From the NCBI GenBank assembly GCA_963969495.1, contig OZ018333.1, positions 89,767,865 through 89,831,864 on the forward strand: a stretch of 64,000 bases of DNA, given 5' to 3'. Shown piece by piece: positions 34,692 through 45,744 of the stretch (its first letter is position 1; every line of letters begins with the position of its first letter). The notes under the pieces were generated by a model. That model was not told where the DNA came from. It saw only the letters and a program-made list of their open reading frames with translations, and did not search any database. The stretch is from Ceratothoa steindachneri (taxonomy: Eukaryota; Arthropoda; Malacostraca; Isopoda; Cymothoidae). Position numbers and translations under genes: made by a program.

Positions 34692-35160
34692 AATACTTTG
34701 TTCAGTGAAGAAATTAGAGTCTACATACACACACATAAACACTGGAGCTACCTAAGGAATTAGGCTCGAGTGCACCAAACTCGGCCTCCTATGAGCGTAT
34801 CCAGATACGTACACACACACATGGACTCGCACTCAAGTCTCCTTGCCCCATCTCTTCCCCCCCATCCCCACCCAACCCCTAGCATTGGTCACTACCAGTC
34901 TTGGTTACATGCAAGTGCCCCCCCTTCCCCCCAATACTTTGGTCAATAACCTTTTTACGAAGGATTCAGAGTCTGCAAACACACACACACACACATACAC
35001 ACATACTAGAGTTTTCTAAGGCATGGACTCGCACCCAAGTCTCCTTACCCACATCCCTTACCGCTAAGATTTTTCTAAGGATTCAACTTGACCTCCTATG
35101 AGTGTATCCAGATACGTACACACGTAACACACACATACACACTTGAAAGCGTTTTGAATT
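34692..35160. repeat. Degenerate satellite, right part
   Basis: This continues the array split by the family A element. It has the same phrases (tatccagatacgtacacaca at 34798 and 35105, cactcaagtctccttgcccc) and ACAC runs near 34710 and 34978. Confidence 0.75.
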
Positions 35161-35250
35161 TTCAGGGTTTTTCTTGAATTAACATAACCGTGGAGTTGCC
35201 ATTTAACCTTTCACAATTCTTTGATTGGTCCGTCTGGTTGCCATTATAGT

Positions 35251-35430
35251 GTACGAGAAGTGCAGGCGAGCGGCTTAAAAGCTTCGTTTGAATGAGTCTT
35301 TTTTGAGACTCAGGATGGCGGAGTGGATTCGCCGCTGGCTAACAGTGGTCCAGCGACGCGGGAAGATGTTCACAACTCGCCTACGATATTATTTTTTCTT
35401 TGCCCCTTTTCCTACTCCCCTCTATCTACA
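35251..35430 (+). repeat. tRNA-Leu-like unit, copy 1
   Basis: A 180-bp unit, repeated at 35541-35720. From about 35317 it reads gactcaggatggcggagtgg followed by a Leu-type variable region (ccgctggctaacagtggtccagcg), as in class II tRNAs. The A-box match is tggcggagtgg. The B-box (tgttcacaactc) is poor, and the acceptor 3' half does not pair, so it is a pseudogene or SINE head. Confidence 0.6.
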
Positions 35431-35540
35431 ATAGTGTCTAGGCCCGGGAGGGGGAGCGTTAGCCCTTGGATAACATTTCCAAAAGGGCTCTCTTCATTTC
35501 TTCAAAATACGCTCCGTTTCTAGGAGGGGGGTTGTATAAC

Positions 35541-35720
35541 GTATGAGAAGTGCAGGCGAGCGGCTTAAAAGCTTCGTTTAAATAAGTCTTTTTTAAGACT
35601 CAGGATGGCCGAGTAGATTCGCCGCTGGCTAACAGTGGTCCAGCGACGCGGGAAGCTGTTCGCAACTCGACTGCGCTATTATTTTTTCTTTGCCTCTTTT
35701 CCTACTCCCCTCTATCTACA
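35541..35720 (+). repeat. tRNA-Leu-like unit, copy 2
   Basis: It is nearly identical to copy 1 at a distance of 290 bp and is closer to canonical in its A-box (tggccgagtaga) and its gctgttcgcaactc B-box-like stretch. Both copies end in ctactcccctctatctaca. The 110-bp spacer between them is unrelated. Confidence 0.6.
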
Positions 35721-35782
35721 CCATCCTTTTAAATCATTTGTCGTGTAGCGGTCTATACCACTACAAGTCTAAATATTTATTC

Positions 35783-35788
<6 letters not shown>

Positions 35789-35852
<64 letters not shown>
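35789..35852. repeat. TA array
   Basis: A (TA)n tract of about 60 bp. Confidence 0.95.
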
Positions 35853-35855
<3 letters not shown>

Positions 35856-36717
35856 ATTTCAAGAAGGGTTGGTACCACTGACTTAATTCGTGAGATTGTT
35901 ACTCCCCCTCTCCCGAGCGTCTTAAAATTAACATGAGGTTTATTCGCATTGCTCCTCATCGGTGAATCAGGTCTGTAATATTTGTATTGTGATTGTTTAG
36001 CTAAATTTCACAAAAGAATCCCGATTTAATGCGTGATTCTTTTTTCATTTACAGACCCTTCCAACTCCGTTATAATTTATTTAATATTTGGTACATATAA
36101 TCTATTTATCTATCAATTTAACTATCAATCCAATTTATAATCTATTTATACCAATATTTATACATATCAATCTATTTACATATTTAATATTCACCCAATC
36201 CATTTAACTAGAATCCAATTTATAATCTATTTGTACATATAATCTATTTATCAATCAATTTAACTAATTATCAATCAATTTAATTATCAATCCATTTAAC
36301 TAATTATCATACCATTTATAATATTTACTCATTTAACATTCAACTATAATCTATTTAATATTTAGCAATCTAATTATCAATCATCATATGTTGTACTCTT
36401 ATTACCTCTTGCAAATTTAATTCACACGCAGAATTCTCAATATTCATAACTGTTACTATATAAATTCACCTTTAAATAATTTAACTGTTTATTCAACACT
36501 ATATATTTTTCGCAACTCTCTGTTTTTAATACACGTATTCCCCAACGTCGTCTCAACTTTAGGCCTAACGAAGTCGTCTGCAAAATTCAGACTTCACGTT
36601 AGCATTTAACTTCATTCCATTGAATAACAAAAATATAGGTTTTTAGGTTATTGTGATCAGAGCTATCTAGTATATTGACGCAATAATCACCTAAAACCCT
36701 ATAGTCGTTAAACCTCT
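35853..36717. other. AT-rich sequence with short-word repeats
   Basis: From 36060 to 36400, words such as taatctattta and tatcaatccaattta recur irregularly. No gene is recognised. This may be an outer part of the Polinton remnant, but no terminal inverted repeat was found. Confidence 0.45.
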
Positions 36718-37297
36718 TTGTGTGTCACACGTTCTAAGATGATCCTCCATCTACACCGTACCACATCTAGACTTAGTAAATATTTTGCAACTGAAGATGT
36801 GTGTGGATCGGATTATAGATTTAACCTAGACTATTCATCCACGGTTGATTTCTTCGATCACCTTCGGCGACTTATTCATGAACACCCAATTGATCGGATT
36901 GAATTTCTCTATAGTCCAACCACCTTTTAACTATAATAACGGAAAAGATGTGATTGAAAATCTCCAGTTTATGGATTTATAAGATTTAATCATCGGTGAA
37001 AAATTAAAAAACGAGCTTATTGACCAAGGTTTCTTTGTAGGAGGTCTATCCGATCATCACAATACATGGGTGGATAGATTTTTCTGAATATTGCATTATA
37101 GCATTCTGAATGATGGGGAGAAAGTAGTGAACATAGCTATATTTGACACAAAACACTTGTTATTTCAATTTCTCTCATGGTATTCCAATCAGCTCACCGA
37201 TAAGATGAAAACCAAGATTGAAGAGGAAAGGATGAATGAATTTCCCTTCTCACAAGGGCAAGAGAATGTGATGAGTTATTTTTTAGACAAAATATAA
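36718..37297 (+). pseudogene. Unknown Polinton-associated frames
   Basis: 36718-36930 reads SKYFATEDVCGSDYRFNLDY to IEFLYSPTTF. 37091-37297 reads NDGEKVVNIAIFDTKHLLFQ to MSYFLDKI. Stops separate them. They face the polymerase C-terminus convergently. I recognise no domain and include them because their base composition and placement fit the Polinton block. Confidence 0.35.
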
Positions 37298-37497
37298 CAT
37301 TGGTAGCATAACGCGTATTATTTCATCTTTATTTTATTCATATAAATCAGAGAATATTATTAATAATTGAAATAATATATATGCACATAAAGAAAGAACT
37401 AATAATAGCTGGCAGGTATTCGATGGACTTTTTTTTTTTAATATCTTGTAAGATCCCTTTGAAACAAAAAGATATTGTTCAGTAACTCCCTGAGAGC

Positions 37498-40185
37498 TCA
37501 ACACGTTTCCGACACGTCTTTCTCAAAACCTTTTTCCCTCTCACCTCTTTCACTCCACCGTGTCCCTTCCTCGGCTCTGAAACCTATAAATGGTAGAAGG
37601 GTGTGACTATCATCATTCTCTCTATCATCATCGGCTCCAACTATGCGTTTCATAGTATTGTAGGTTATTATATCCTCCGTATGAGTGTTAATGGTTAATC
37701 GTTTAGCACGAAGTATATAATTCACCCCACTCGGCGTTTGGATACGTACCGGATAGGATTAGGGACCCGCAGAGCAAAATGAATCTCCATACGCATCAGC
37801 ACCGTACACATCCTTGATCTCATCGGTGAGATTACCTAGGAATTCTCTGAGTTGAGGTTGTGGATCATCTTTCCTGGCAATGAAGATGGCACTGTCTGTG
37901 TCACAGTACAACAACTTTTCATCCAACGAGTCTAAGAGGCCATATAGCTTGATTCGAGCGTAGACAGTTATGAATGCTGCAATTGGAAGATTCGTTAAAT
38001 GGGAGTCAACATCTACATGTTGAGCATTCTCCACTTTCGCAATGTATGCATTGCCAACTGCATCCAACGAGTTCACAATGTAATCGTCGTTTTTGATCAG
38101 GTCGATTACATCATGGTCCAAACCACAGATGACCGTTTGCATTCCGCGAATTGTCTGAGCGAATTTTCTCCAGACTGTTGTAAAAGAAATAAATATGATC
38201 AGGATCAATTGGATGATTTTTAATTTATTATTATAGTAGTATTATCGACTTCAAGTTAAAAAAATATTGACTCTATATTAGCTGTACAATGTCTTTACAT
38301 TTCTGAATCAAATCTTGAAATTAATATAACAACAGAGAAAAAAAATCTAATCGCAGGAAGAAATTCTTACCTATTTAGGCAGAGCTTCGCTCTAAAACGC
38401 TTTCCAGGATTCCTTTCGATGTTGTTTATTTGGATGCTTATCCCCTCAACATAATTCACCCACTTCACGTATTCTATTTTTTCATTCTCGCCAATTACTC
38501 CTCGTGGGAAGACAGAAGCTTCTATTTTTTTTTTCTTCTAGGGAAGTTTTTATATGCTCTGCGAACAAACCATTTCTCTTTTCAAACTCCTCAAACTTGT
38601 AGATTTTCTTGATCTTATACATTTTTTCCAGTGCCAGTTTCAGTTCAGGGGTTGTGTACACTCCAGAAAGCATAAGGTGCTTTTCAGAGTGATCGCATTC
38701 GTGTGAGTTTTGCTGAGCGCATGTGGTGCAGAGTGTGAAAGTAAGTTTACCATATATGGATTGAGAGAGAACTGGAATATAAAGATCATTAAGAGGGAGA
38801 ACATCAATTATTCTTGAATAGACAGAATTCCTCGTACAGATACGCAACGTCTAGGTGATTCTACGGGATAGGGATTGTTTTTCATACAGTACGGATATAA
38901 GGAGCAAAAATCGACATAATGGATTTTCACACCTTCGGTTGGTGGGTAGTATAATATAAATCGGTTAGATCTGCCACCAAAAAGTGCACTCCCCACATCC
39001 AATACACCATTGATTACAGCGGCAGATATTCTATTAATCGTCTCACGTCCCCCTAAAATGGTTTGCATCATGGTTTCAAATTCACACTCCCAGAGAATGA
39101 TAACCTTGTATTTACTACTAAGAATTCGATCAATCTCTACTGCCTGATAATATCGGTCCAACAACCCACGTCTACCAATGGAAACACCCTGTTTTAGATC
39201 AGTTTTCTTTCTGGCACCCACGCCAATAACATCCATGAAAGAGAAACACAGTTCCTCCTCCTGATGGTGAAAACCCGTCAGGAAAAAATACTCTTCCACC
39301 AACAGAAAGGCTTCGCTCACCACCGTTTCTTGCATCAAAAGTTGGCATTCTTCTAACATGTTCTTCAAAGATAAGCCAACGTATAGCCTTATAAGAAAAA
39401 GCTTTGGATTTCTTCCTGTCGATGACTGCAATAGAATTGTCTGAGAAAAAGACATCTTTATAAACCTTGTAACACAATGAGGCTATTGTGATGCAAGACT
39501 GCATAGGATCAATGTTAAATCTTCTGATGAACGAACACTTAAACTTCTCAAAACACAGGCGAAGGATAGAAACATCTTGAATGAATGCAATACTTAGTAC
39601 ATACTGTACGAATATTGTATACTTTTTTCTGGAAATTCTAATAAAATTTACTGTCAAAGTGTAATTTTTCCTCGTTGTTCATTTTTTCATAGTTAAAATA
39701 CCTTTTTTTCAGGAACCGGTCCAGTATAATTCAAAGATTCCTCTGAGAGAAAATCGTAAGGAAAATAACCTTTTTCCATTTCGGGATTCCCTTTGTTTGG
39801 GGCATTTTTTCAGTGAAGAAGACATGAATAGGAGTGTGTCCTTAATAATTATTTCCTGAACGAGCTCTATCTTAAAAATCTATCGTCCCCGCTTCATTGG
39901 ATGCGAAGTTAAGAGATTAGGATTAAAATTTTGAAGCAGTTCGTCATATATGAATTGGATATCGAATTTACCATCAAATGTTTTCACATTTTCTCTCGAT
40001 CATCTTATTCGTATTAACTCCTCTATAAAGGGTTTACAATGGGAGTTTTCACCATCTCTTTGAAAAATCATTGTTCGTGGACTAGAGTTCTTACATTTGT
40101 AATATGTTTCATTCTCATTATCAAAACAGAGTTCACGGATCATTTGAATAACCAATATATAAGGAAAAATTATAAACGATCCCAC
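37498..40185 (-). pseudogene. Protein-primed DNA polymerase B remnant
   Basis: From the N-terminal side, the exonuclease-like region reads VKTFDGKFDIQFIYDELLQN (about 39990-39930). 39657-39199 and 39455-38808 carry the middle, ending in HYVDFCSLYPYCMKNNPYPV, polymerase motif A (about 38930-38870). 38847-38482 follows. 38208-37759 contains PIAAFITVYARIKLYGLLDS and LLYCDTDSAIFI, the YxDTD motif C (about 37910). 37725-37498 is the C-terminal piece (NYILRAKRLTINTHTEDIIT). At least five frame changes and a low-similarity gap near 38230-38480 disrupt it. The family replicates linear genomes from a terminal protein. Confidence 0.85.
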
Positions 40186-40333
40186 TTATTTATAGGTCTC
40201 AATATCATAATGTACGGCATTCCATTTCTTAACCATCGACTTCTTCGATCTCTTCATCCAGCACATATGCTCTGCTCCATCCGCTTTACATATAGTATGT
40301 ATAACATTTAGAGCAGAACAACTTCTCACACTC

Positions 40334-40863
40334 GTGTCGTCTCATGCTTATGAGGAGATATGGATAGACGCTAGATATTACAAAAATGAAAAAGCACTCA
40401 TAGAGAAAATGAATCTGAAAATGAAACAGAAATTATCAACTCAAGATTTAATGTTTCAATCTGACAGAAAGCAACGGAAAATGCCTAGAGATTATATATT
40501 AATGCTCACTTTATGTTCATCGCTACACGATCTATCAGAGATGATATCCCCAAATTAAATCATTATATAGCGTTAAATATAGATTTTACTGCTCATATAT
40601 CGCATCTGAGATCATGTTACATTTACTCTAACCTTGTACACTATCAGTTAGTAGGAAGGACACAGTCGAGGCTGATTAGAATTATTCATCTTCCTTTCAA
40701 TGTTGGTTCATTCAGTATAACTTTTGATAATCCACACTATGTGAATCTAAGCTCTGGGGACTTGAGATCAATTTATATTTATATGAGAACGGTTGAAGGG
40801 GAAAATTTTCCATTCTTTGTTGGTCGTTTGATGATAAAACTACACATTAGGAACAAACATTAA
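40334..40863 (+). pseudogene. Polinton structural-type protein remnant
   Basis: Two overlapping frames occur: 40334-40558, reading MFQSDRKQRKMPRDYILMLT, and 40513-40863. The second begins at an ATG and ends with NPHYVNLSSGDLRSIYIYMR and FFVGRLMIKLHIRN. The closing block, NPxY...GRxxxxLHxR, is typical of a Polinton-encoded structural protein group. The frame shift between them near 40520 suggests one broken gene. The assignment is by motif memory and position. Confidence 0.55.
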
Positions 40864-40960
40864 ACAATAATTAAAAATATTTAATGGACCACGCGTGGTT
40901 AAAGGGTTAAGAGCCCAGAGGGGACATGGCCTTTGATCCCTCTTCTCTTCTCTATTCAGA

Positions 40961-41350
40961 AATGCAGCACCATATCTAAAGAGTGGTGCTCGTTATCTAG
41001 GAAAGAAAGCTATTTCAGCCGGTTTCGATACTGTTCAGGACATTGTGCATGGAAAGAGTGCGAAGCAAGCTCTGGGAGGCCAACTGAGAAGGGTAAAAAA
41101 TAATATCACTAAAAATACTAGACAGTATATTAGAAGTTAAAATCTGAAAGGGATAATGAGAGGAAATCAGAAAAAATAGGTATAATAAATAAGCCAAAAT
41201 GGATTAATAAGAAGTTGAAGAATAGAAGAAAGTTGAAAATAGATGATGAAGAGGATGGAAATGTTTTTTCTCATAATATAAACCAGCAGACATTTGATAG
41301 ATTTTCCATAATTATATCAACGGCTGTAAATCATACACGTGTAAAATGAA
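40961..41350 (+). pseudogene. Polinton minor-capsid-like small basic protein remnant
   Basis: Translation from about 40963 gives NAAPYLKSGARYLGKKAISA, then GFDTVQDIVHGKSAKQALGG and QLRRVKNNITKNTRQYIR. This amphipathic basic segment is characteristic of the small capsid-cement-type proteins of Polintons. After a stop at about 41138 the frame continues in part to TGA at 41345-41347, overlapping the next ATG (ATGA overlap). That tight spacing fits a compact virus-like gene order. Confidence 0.55.
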
Positions 41351-41480
41351 TGCTCTTCATCAAACAAGTGATATATGTTCGAAGACAGAACTCTATTTAT
41401 TTTCTGTTCCACCAACCAAAACTTCCATCGTTGAAAGCAATTATCAGTCTTGCTCTCCCCTTAGCAAAATCCCTTCCGAG
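41346..41480 (+). pseudogene. Polinton capsid-type protein N-terminus, truncated
   Basis: The ATG at 41346 opens MNALHQTSDICSKTELYLFS, then VPPTKTSIVESNYQS. The ELxLFSVPPTxTSI block marks the start of a large structural protein common in Polintons (the F54H12.2-like group). Similarity stops around 41460, where unrelated sequence begins, so the element is cut here. Confidence 0.65.
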
Positions 41481-42659
41481 ATATTGCTAAGATGGAGGCT
41501 GCGTCCTTTATATGATTCCTGTGAACATTGAATTGACCTCCGAACTCCCGAAGAGATTTAAAGTTAGGGGGGGGAGGGAAATGGCGTCTGGCTGCAACGA
41601 CTCCGTCAGGAGGCAGATGCGCCCGTTGGTTAAGGAGTATCTCAGCAATTTGAGCAGTTCTCCTCCTAATTGTTTGGTGGCAACCACTCAACCAAAGGCC
41701 AGACGGCGTCGGTGGGGTCGGGGTGAGGTGCGCGGTCTGGAGAGATGACCAAAGAGGGCGAAAAGGAAGGGAAGATCTCAGGCGGGACGTCGCCATGGAA
41801 ATGCCCGCCCAGAGTTGGGTTTTGCAGGCTAGTCGCCCCTAGTGAATATCCTGCAAGGGGGGATCTGGGGTAGCATGGGGAACCATGCTAAGGTTCAATT
41901 GTTCTTTTCCCGCCCCAACACTTGTAGGGGGTCCTGTGGCTATATGTCTTCCACACATTTTCACTTCATCTTCGCCTCTTTCTTTGCACCTCTCCTTACA
42001 AACCCTTTCCCTGGTACTCCCTCCTGTGCGGGGCGGTGTAGGGGAGGGGTCACTTCGAATTTGAAGAAAAATAAAAAACCTCTGCTGAAAAATGCCTATG
42101 GTCGCTTTCATTCGGGTGCCCAGACGAAGAAGATAAGAAAATAGAAGTATAAGAGAAGATAAGAACATAGAAGAAGATACAGAAGACATCGCCTGAATGC
42201 ATTGTGGCCAGGAGGGCAAACTCAGGGTGTTGGGGCTGGTAAGGCACACAATCCCACACATGTCGCTTCACATCTGCATGCTGCTTATGGATTTTAGTAA
42301 ACGACCCCCGCCCACCACCCCTCCTAAAGCTCCGTTCGGGGCTCGAACCCGTCCCCTGAAGAGAAGCCAAACCTCCTCTCTCTCCCTTCCCGAGAGTCGA
42401 TGGGATGCGGACTGTGAATGCCAATGGTCTTAAACAGCGCTATGCAAACATCATTATTATTATTAAAACGTACCATTAGGATCTCCACCAAATAATGGTG
42501 AGGAAAGGTTCACAATAGGGTAAAGTTTCGAGAAGTGAAAAGGTGAAGATGGTACATAGCAAGAACAGTCTGAAGAAGAGACTACTAAGTAAATAAGTAG
42601 TCTGCAAAAGCTAATCCATAGCCTATACGAGGCTGCCCCTGTTCCCCCCTCTCAGTTCA
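41481..42659. other. Unassigned repeat-like sequence
   Basis: There are GC-richer stretches without a defensible gene. The segment 42195-42265 (ccaggagggcaaactcaggg...) resembles the outer part of the palindrome arms near 13490-13560. The stretch 41570-41900 looks like a retroelement 5' or gag region but has no motif I can name. Confidence 0.35.
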
Positions 42660-43215
42660 GTCTCACCTACCATCCTCTTCCAAACATCTATCTAGTCTAT
42701 TCTTCAAACTCCGCAAGGAGGAAGCTTCTCTCACATGACCTGTTAGCATATTCCATTCATCCACCACTCGATTTGTAAACCAATTTCTACCAATCTCTTT
42801 TCCTAAACTTGTCCACCTTAAAACTATTGTTACGTGTACTATCGTCTTCACTACAAATAAGAACCTTATTTATGTCTCCTCTTTTATAACCTTTACCCAC
42901 TTGAAGACTTCAATCGAACTCGTCACCTTTCTAACTTATCAATATTTAGTCTCCATAAATTATAAATAGAATATTCTCAAGTGTAAATACTGAAAGAAAA
43001 TACATTTAACATCCTAGCCATTGTATCATTCTCACTTACTAAGTCTCCATCTGTAGATTTAGGTGGGCGTATTTTATCTCTTGTCTTAGTTCTGAATAAT
43101 TGAAAGAAACCTTTATGTCTTTTTGCCACTTTAATTTCATAATTTAGCTTCCTAAAATGACTCTCACCATTTTTAATTTTCCTATAAACCTGCTTCTTTC
43201 CTTAGTTGAAGTAGG
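42660..43215 (-). pseudogene. CR1-like LINE fragment with RT deleted
   Basis: On the minus strand, a linker-type segment reads IKVAKRHKGFFQLFRTKTRD and KIRPPKSTDGDLVSENDTMA (about 43150-43010). It is followed almost directly by a C-terminal block: RGDINKVLICSEDDSTRNNS, then NWFTNRVVDEWNMLTGHVRE to LKNRLDRCLEEDGR. The whole RT core between them is missing. The frame is broken near 42815. Confidence 0.65.
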
Positions 43216-44167
43216 AAAAGTGTAAGCCATGAGATCATTTCCGAGGAAAAAAAACACGCGAGAATGTTCTTACCTTAATATTTCAACCATCACACTTACC
43301 TTTGTATTTTGGAATTACACAATACTCCCAAACCAATTTCACTCTGTAACGGAAGAAGAGTATGAGAAACAAAAGTTTTAAAAGAGAACGAATCTAGGAT
43401 CATAAGTAACGGACTAGTTTCAAAGCGTTCGCCTTCATCCTTCAGCTGTACAAAGACAGACGAAAAATTACTAAAACACATTCGTCTATACATAAGGGAG
43501 GGCCTGGCTACTCCATTCCACGGTGACCTATCCACGAGATTAAATTTGACATTTCCTTTCGAATGATAAACGAAACTCGAGGGAATTCTTAAGGTTTATC
43601 TCCCTGAGCCCCACAAATAAACAAGATAGTCCATGCATACATACCAAACATGATGTTGCTATCACACCAGGAAAAGAAGCGGGTGGAAAGAAAACTCTGA
43701 GACAGACAATATGTGAGGAAAAAAACAAAGAGGAGAACGATGCAGTAGAACAAATTAGGGGTGAATGATCGGGTGAGAAGTGGTCATACATGAGGTAGGC
43801 CCTGCATGAACCATGAAGGGAGTGATTCTTTAGAGACTGGAATGGGAGAGAGGAAGGGAAAAAAAAATAAGGACACAAATAGACGAATACGGGGCTTAAA
43901 TTTTACAGGCAAGGGCTGAAAGAGGAGAAATAGAGGGGAATGAAGTGCTAAATAATATAATACAGGAGGCAGAAGACAGACGGATGAGAATCTAAAAAGA
44001 AAGATTGAATATGAGTTTGCAAAAATGAAAATCACAAGGCAATGCATGACGGAGGAAGAGTGGAATTTTTTGAAGATTGGGGAGAAAGGATAAGAAAGTG
44101 TCCTGGCATTCTTATTGAATAAATAAAATACTGATGGATGGAATGTTCCCCAGTAAAGCAGAATCAG
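43216..44167. other. Unassigned sequence
   Basis: Purine-rich plus strand, no motif. The minus-strand hydrophobic frames are low-complexity artefacts of that composition. Confidence 0.35.
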
Positions 44168-44260
44168 CCTGATTTACAAAGGTGGGAAAAAATACAAGAA
44201 GCATAAAGGTAATTACAGACCAGTAAATATAATGAGCATGGTAGGAAGGATGTTCGGCAT
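44168..44260 (+). pseudogene. Short RT entry-motif fragment
   Basis: The reading LIYKGGKKYKKHKGNYRPVN and IMSMVGRM matches the region before RT motif A in many LINEs. Nothing further of that element is seen. Confidence 0.5.
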
Positions 44261-44429
44261 TATGTCAGAGGTTGAAGGAATTGGAAGACCATATATGTAC
44301 ATAGCTTGACCATGTCTTCCAACCTCTATTTTATTTAGATTTTCCAAACCTACTTTCATCTATCTCGACAATTATCTCATTTTCACTAATCTTGAGTTGC
44401 TCTTTAAGCGAAAACATGGAGCAGAAATG

Positions 44430-44775
44430 AAAATTGCATGCGATATGTGGCAAAGTTTTGAATTTAAGAGCTGAATGGCTGAAATATAGGAAAAAGAGGG
44501 TGGTACTGAATGGGGTGAGGCCACAGTGGAGGGACGTTATTGGTGGCGTACCTCAGGGATCAGCTCTAGGCCCATTATTATTCCCAGTTTATATAAATGA
44601 TCTTGGGAATGGCGTAATTACAAAGTGCCAATTTTGATGTAGAGAAAATTGGCAACTGTAGTAACTGAAGTTGGTGGTAACTTTAAAGTACAGAGCGACT
44701 TAAATAAGGTATTAGGCTGGGCGCAAAAGTGGAGGATGAATTTTAATTTTAAATGTAAAGTTATCACTAACTCTC
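44430..44775 (+). pseudogene. Family B (CR1-like) RT fragment
   Basis: gcgatatgtggcaaagtttt onward matches 5067-5400: [40 protein letters not shown], and the thumb-region start. The FADD motif has been lost to a small change (ccaattttgatgtagag). Truncated on both sides. Confidence 0.8.
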
Positions 44776-45165
44776 TAATTGTATAATGGGAGTTTTGAAG
44801 ATGGGTGAAGAATTAATAAATGCTTTTTTTTCCTTAGAGGACAAATGACAAGTTTTTTTTATCAAAGTTATTTCTAATAATTCTTTTTGTAAGGGAAAGG
44901 GAAGCCAAAGAATCATATTCCCTTAATTTGTTCCATGAATTCTTTTCCTCTCTCTGTCGTCTAATTCTAACTCCATGTGGAGTAACCTGGAACCCAAAGA
45001 AAAAAAAAGAAGAAAGAATTTGAATACCCACCAGCTGCATCACAGGCGCAGTTAATTAAGTTGGGCGTGTTAAAAGTTTTTTTCCCACCGAGGAAACGCT
45101 AATCACCGTAGTCTGGAGGCTGCTAGCCAGAAGTTTCCAGCCCACATCGTAAAAGCCATTAAAAC
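44776..45165. other. Unassigned sequence
   Basis: AT-rich, no feature recognised. Confidence 0.35.
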
Positions 45166-45744
45166 TTGGGTCAGGCGACAAACGTTAATCCCTCTGGCCG
45201 CCAGAAGTATTCAACCAGGCGTCTGAGTCTGTCAACGAGGAGAACCAAAAAAATAGCCTTCGAATATCTGAAGATTGAGTTTGAGAACCCATCGCCTTCG
45301 GTTCAGATCGTTTGTCTGTTTCCCCAAGTCCCTGGTATTCGCTTATACCATCGAGGTTGGATCTCACCAGGCAAATCCATCTCTTTTGTGAAGCCTTACT
45401 CTGTTCAAATCAAGCCTCGAATCGTTTTCGTCCCCGAAGGATTAGCTGGGATTCCTTTCGTCTCATCTGGACCCCCCCCCCCTCCTCCCGTAAGGATCTC
45501 CAGTTTCCCGTTTGAGACTTCGCGCCGAGCCACGTCAGAGTCTCGAATTTTGGAGGTTGCACTTCTCTTGATAGATGTGAAATCGTCCGTCTTCAAGGCA
45601 GATAGTGAACTCGTCTTCTGGTTTCCCCTCCCTTCATCATCTTCACCCTCAAGATATTCGGCCGAGGGTCACGTCCATTGGCTTTCTCCATTTCCTCGCG
45701 CCGACTCGCTAAAGGATTACCCTTCATCGAGTTTACGCCATTAG
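45166..45744 (+). other. Open frame of 192 codons, unknown, doubtful
   Basis: The frame is open from a TTG (no ATG at its start) to TAG at 45744. It is Ser/Pro-rich (GPPPPPPVRISSFPFETSRR) and lacks any domain I know. The flanks show no promoter or splice logic. Length alone makes it notable in AT-rich DNA, but GC-rich stretches open frames by chance. Confidence 0.25.

Larger units (their letters stand above)
36718..41480. mobile_element. Polinton/Maverick (virus-like DNA transposon) remnant
   Basis: A protein-primed family B DNA polymerase on the minus strand (37498-40185) is followed on the plus strand by three small frames whose order and motifs match the capsid-type gene block of Polintons. 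Integrase, packaging ATPase and protease are not seen, and neither end is defined. Every gene is broken by stops or frameshifts, so this is a dead, partial copy. Integration in the germ line must be old relative to the family A element. Confidence 0.8.

Noticed and set aside
45166..45744. 192-codon frame as a host gene
   Set aside because: It starts with TTG, has no domain or promoter context, and composition alone can explain the absence of stops. Kept only as a doubtful open frame.
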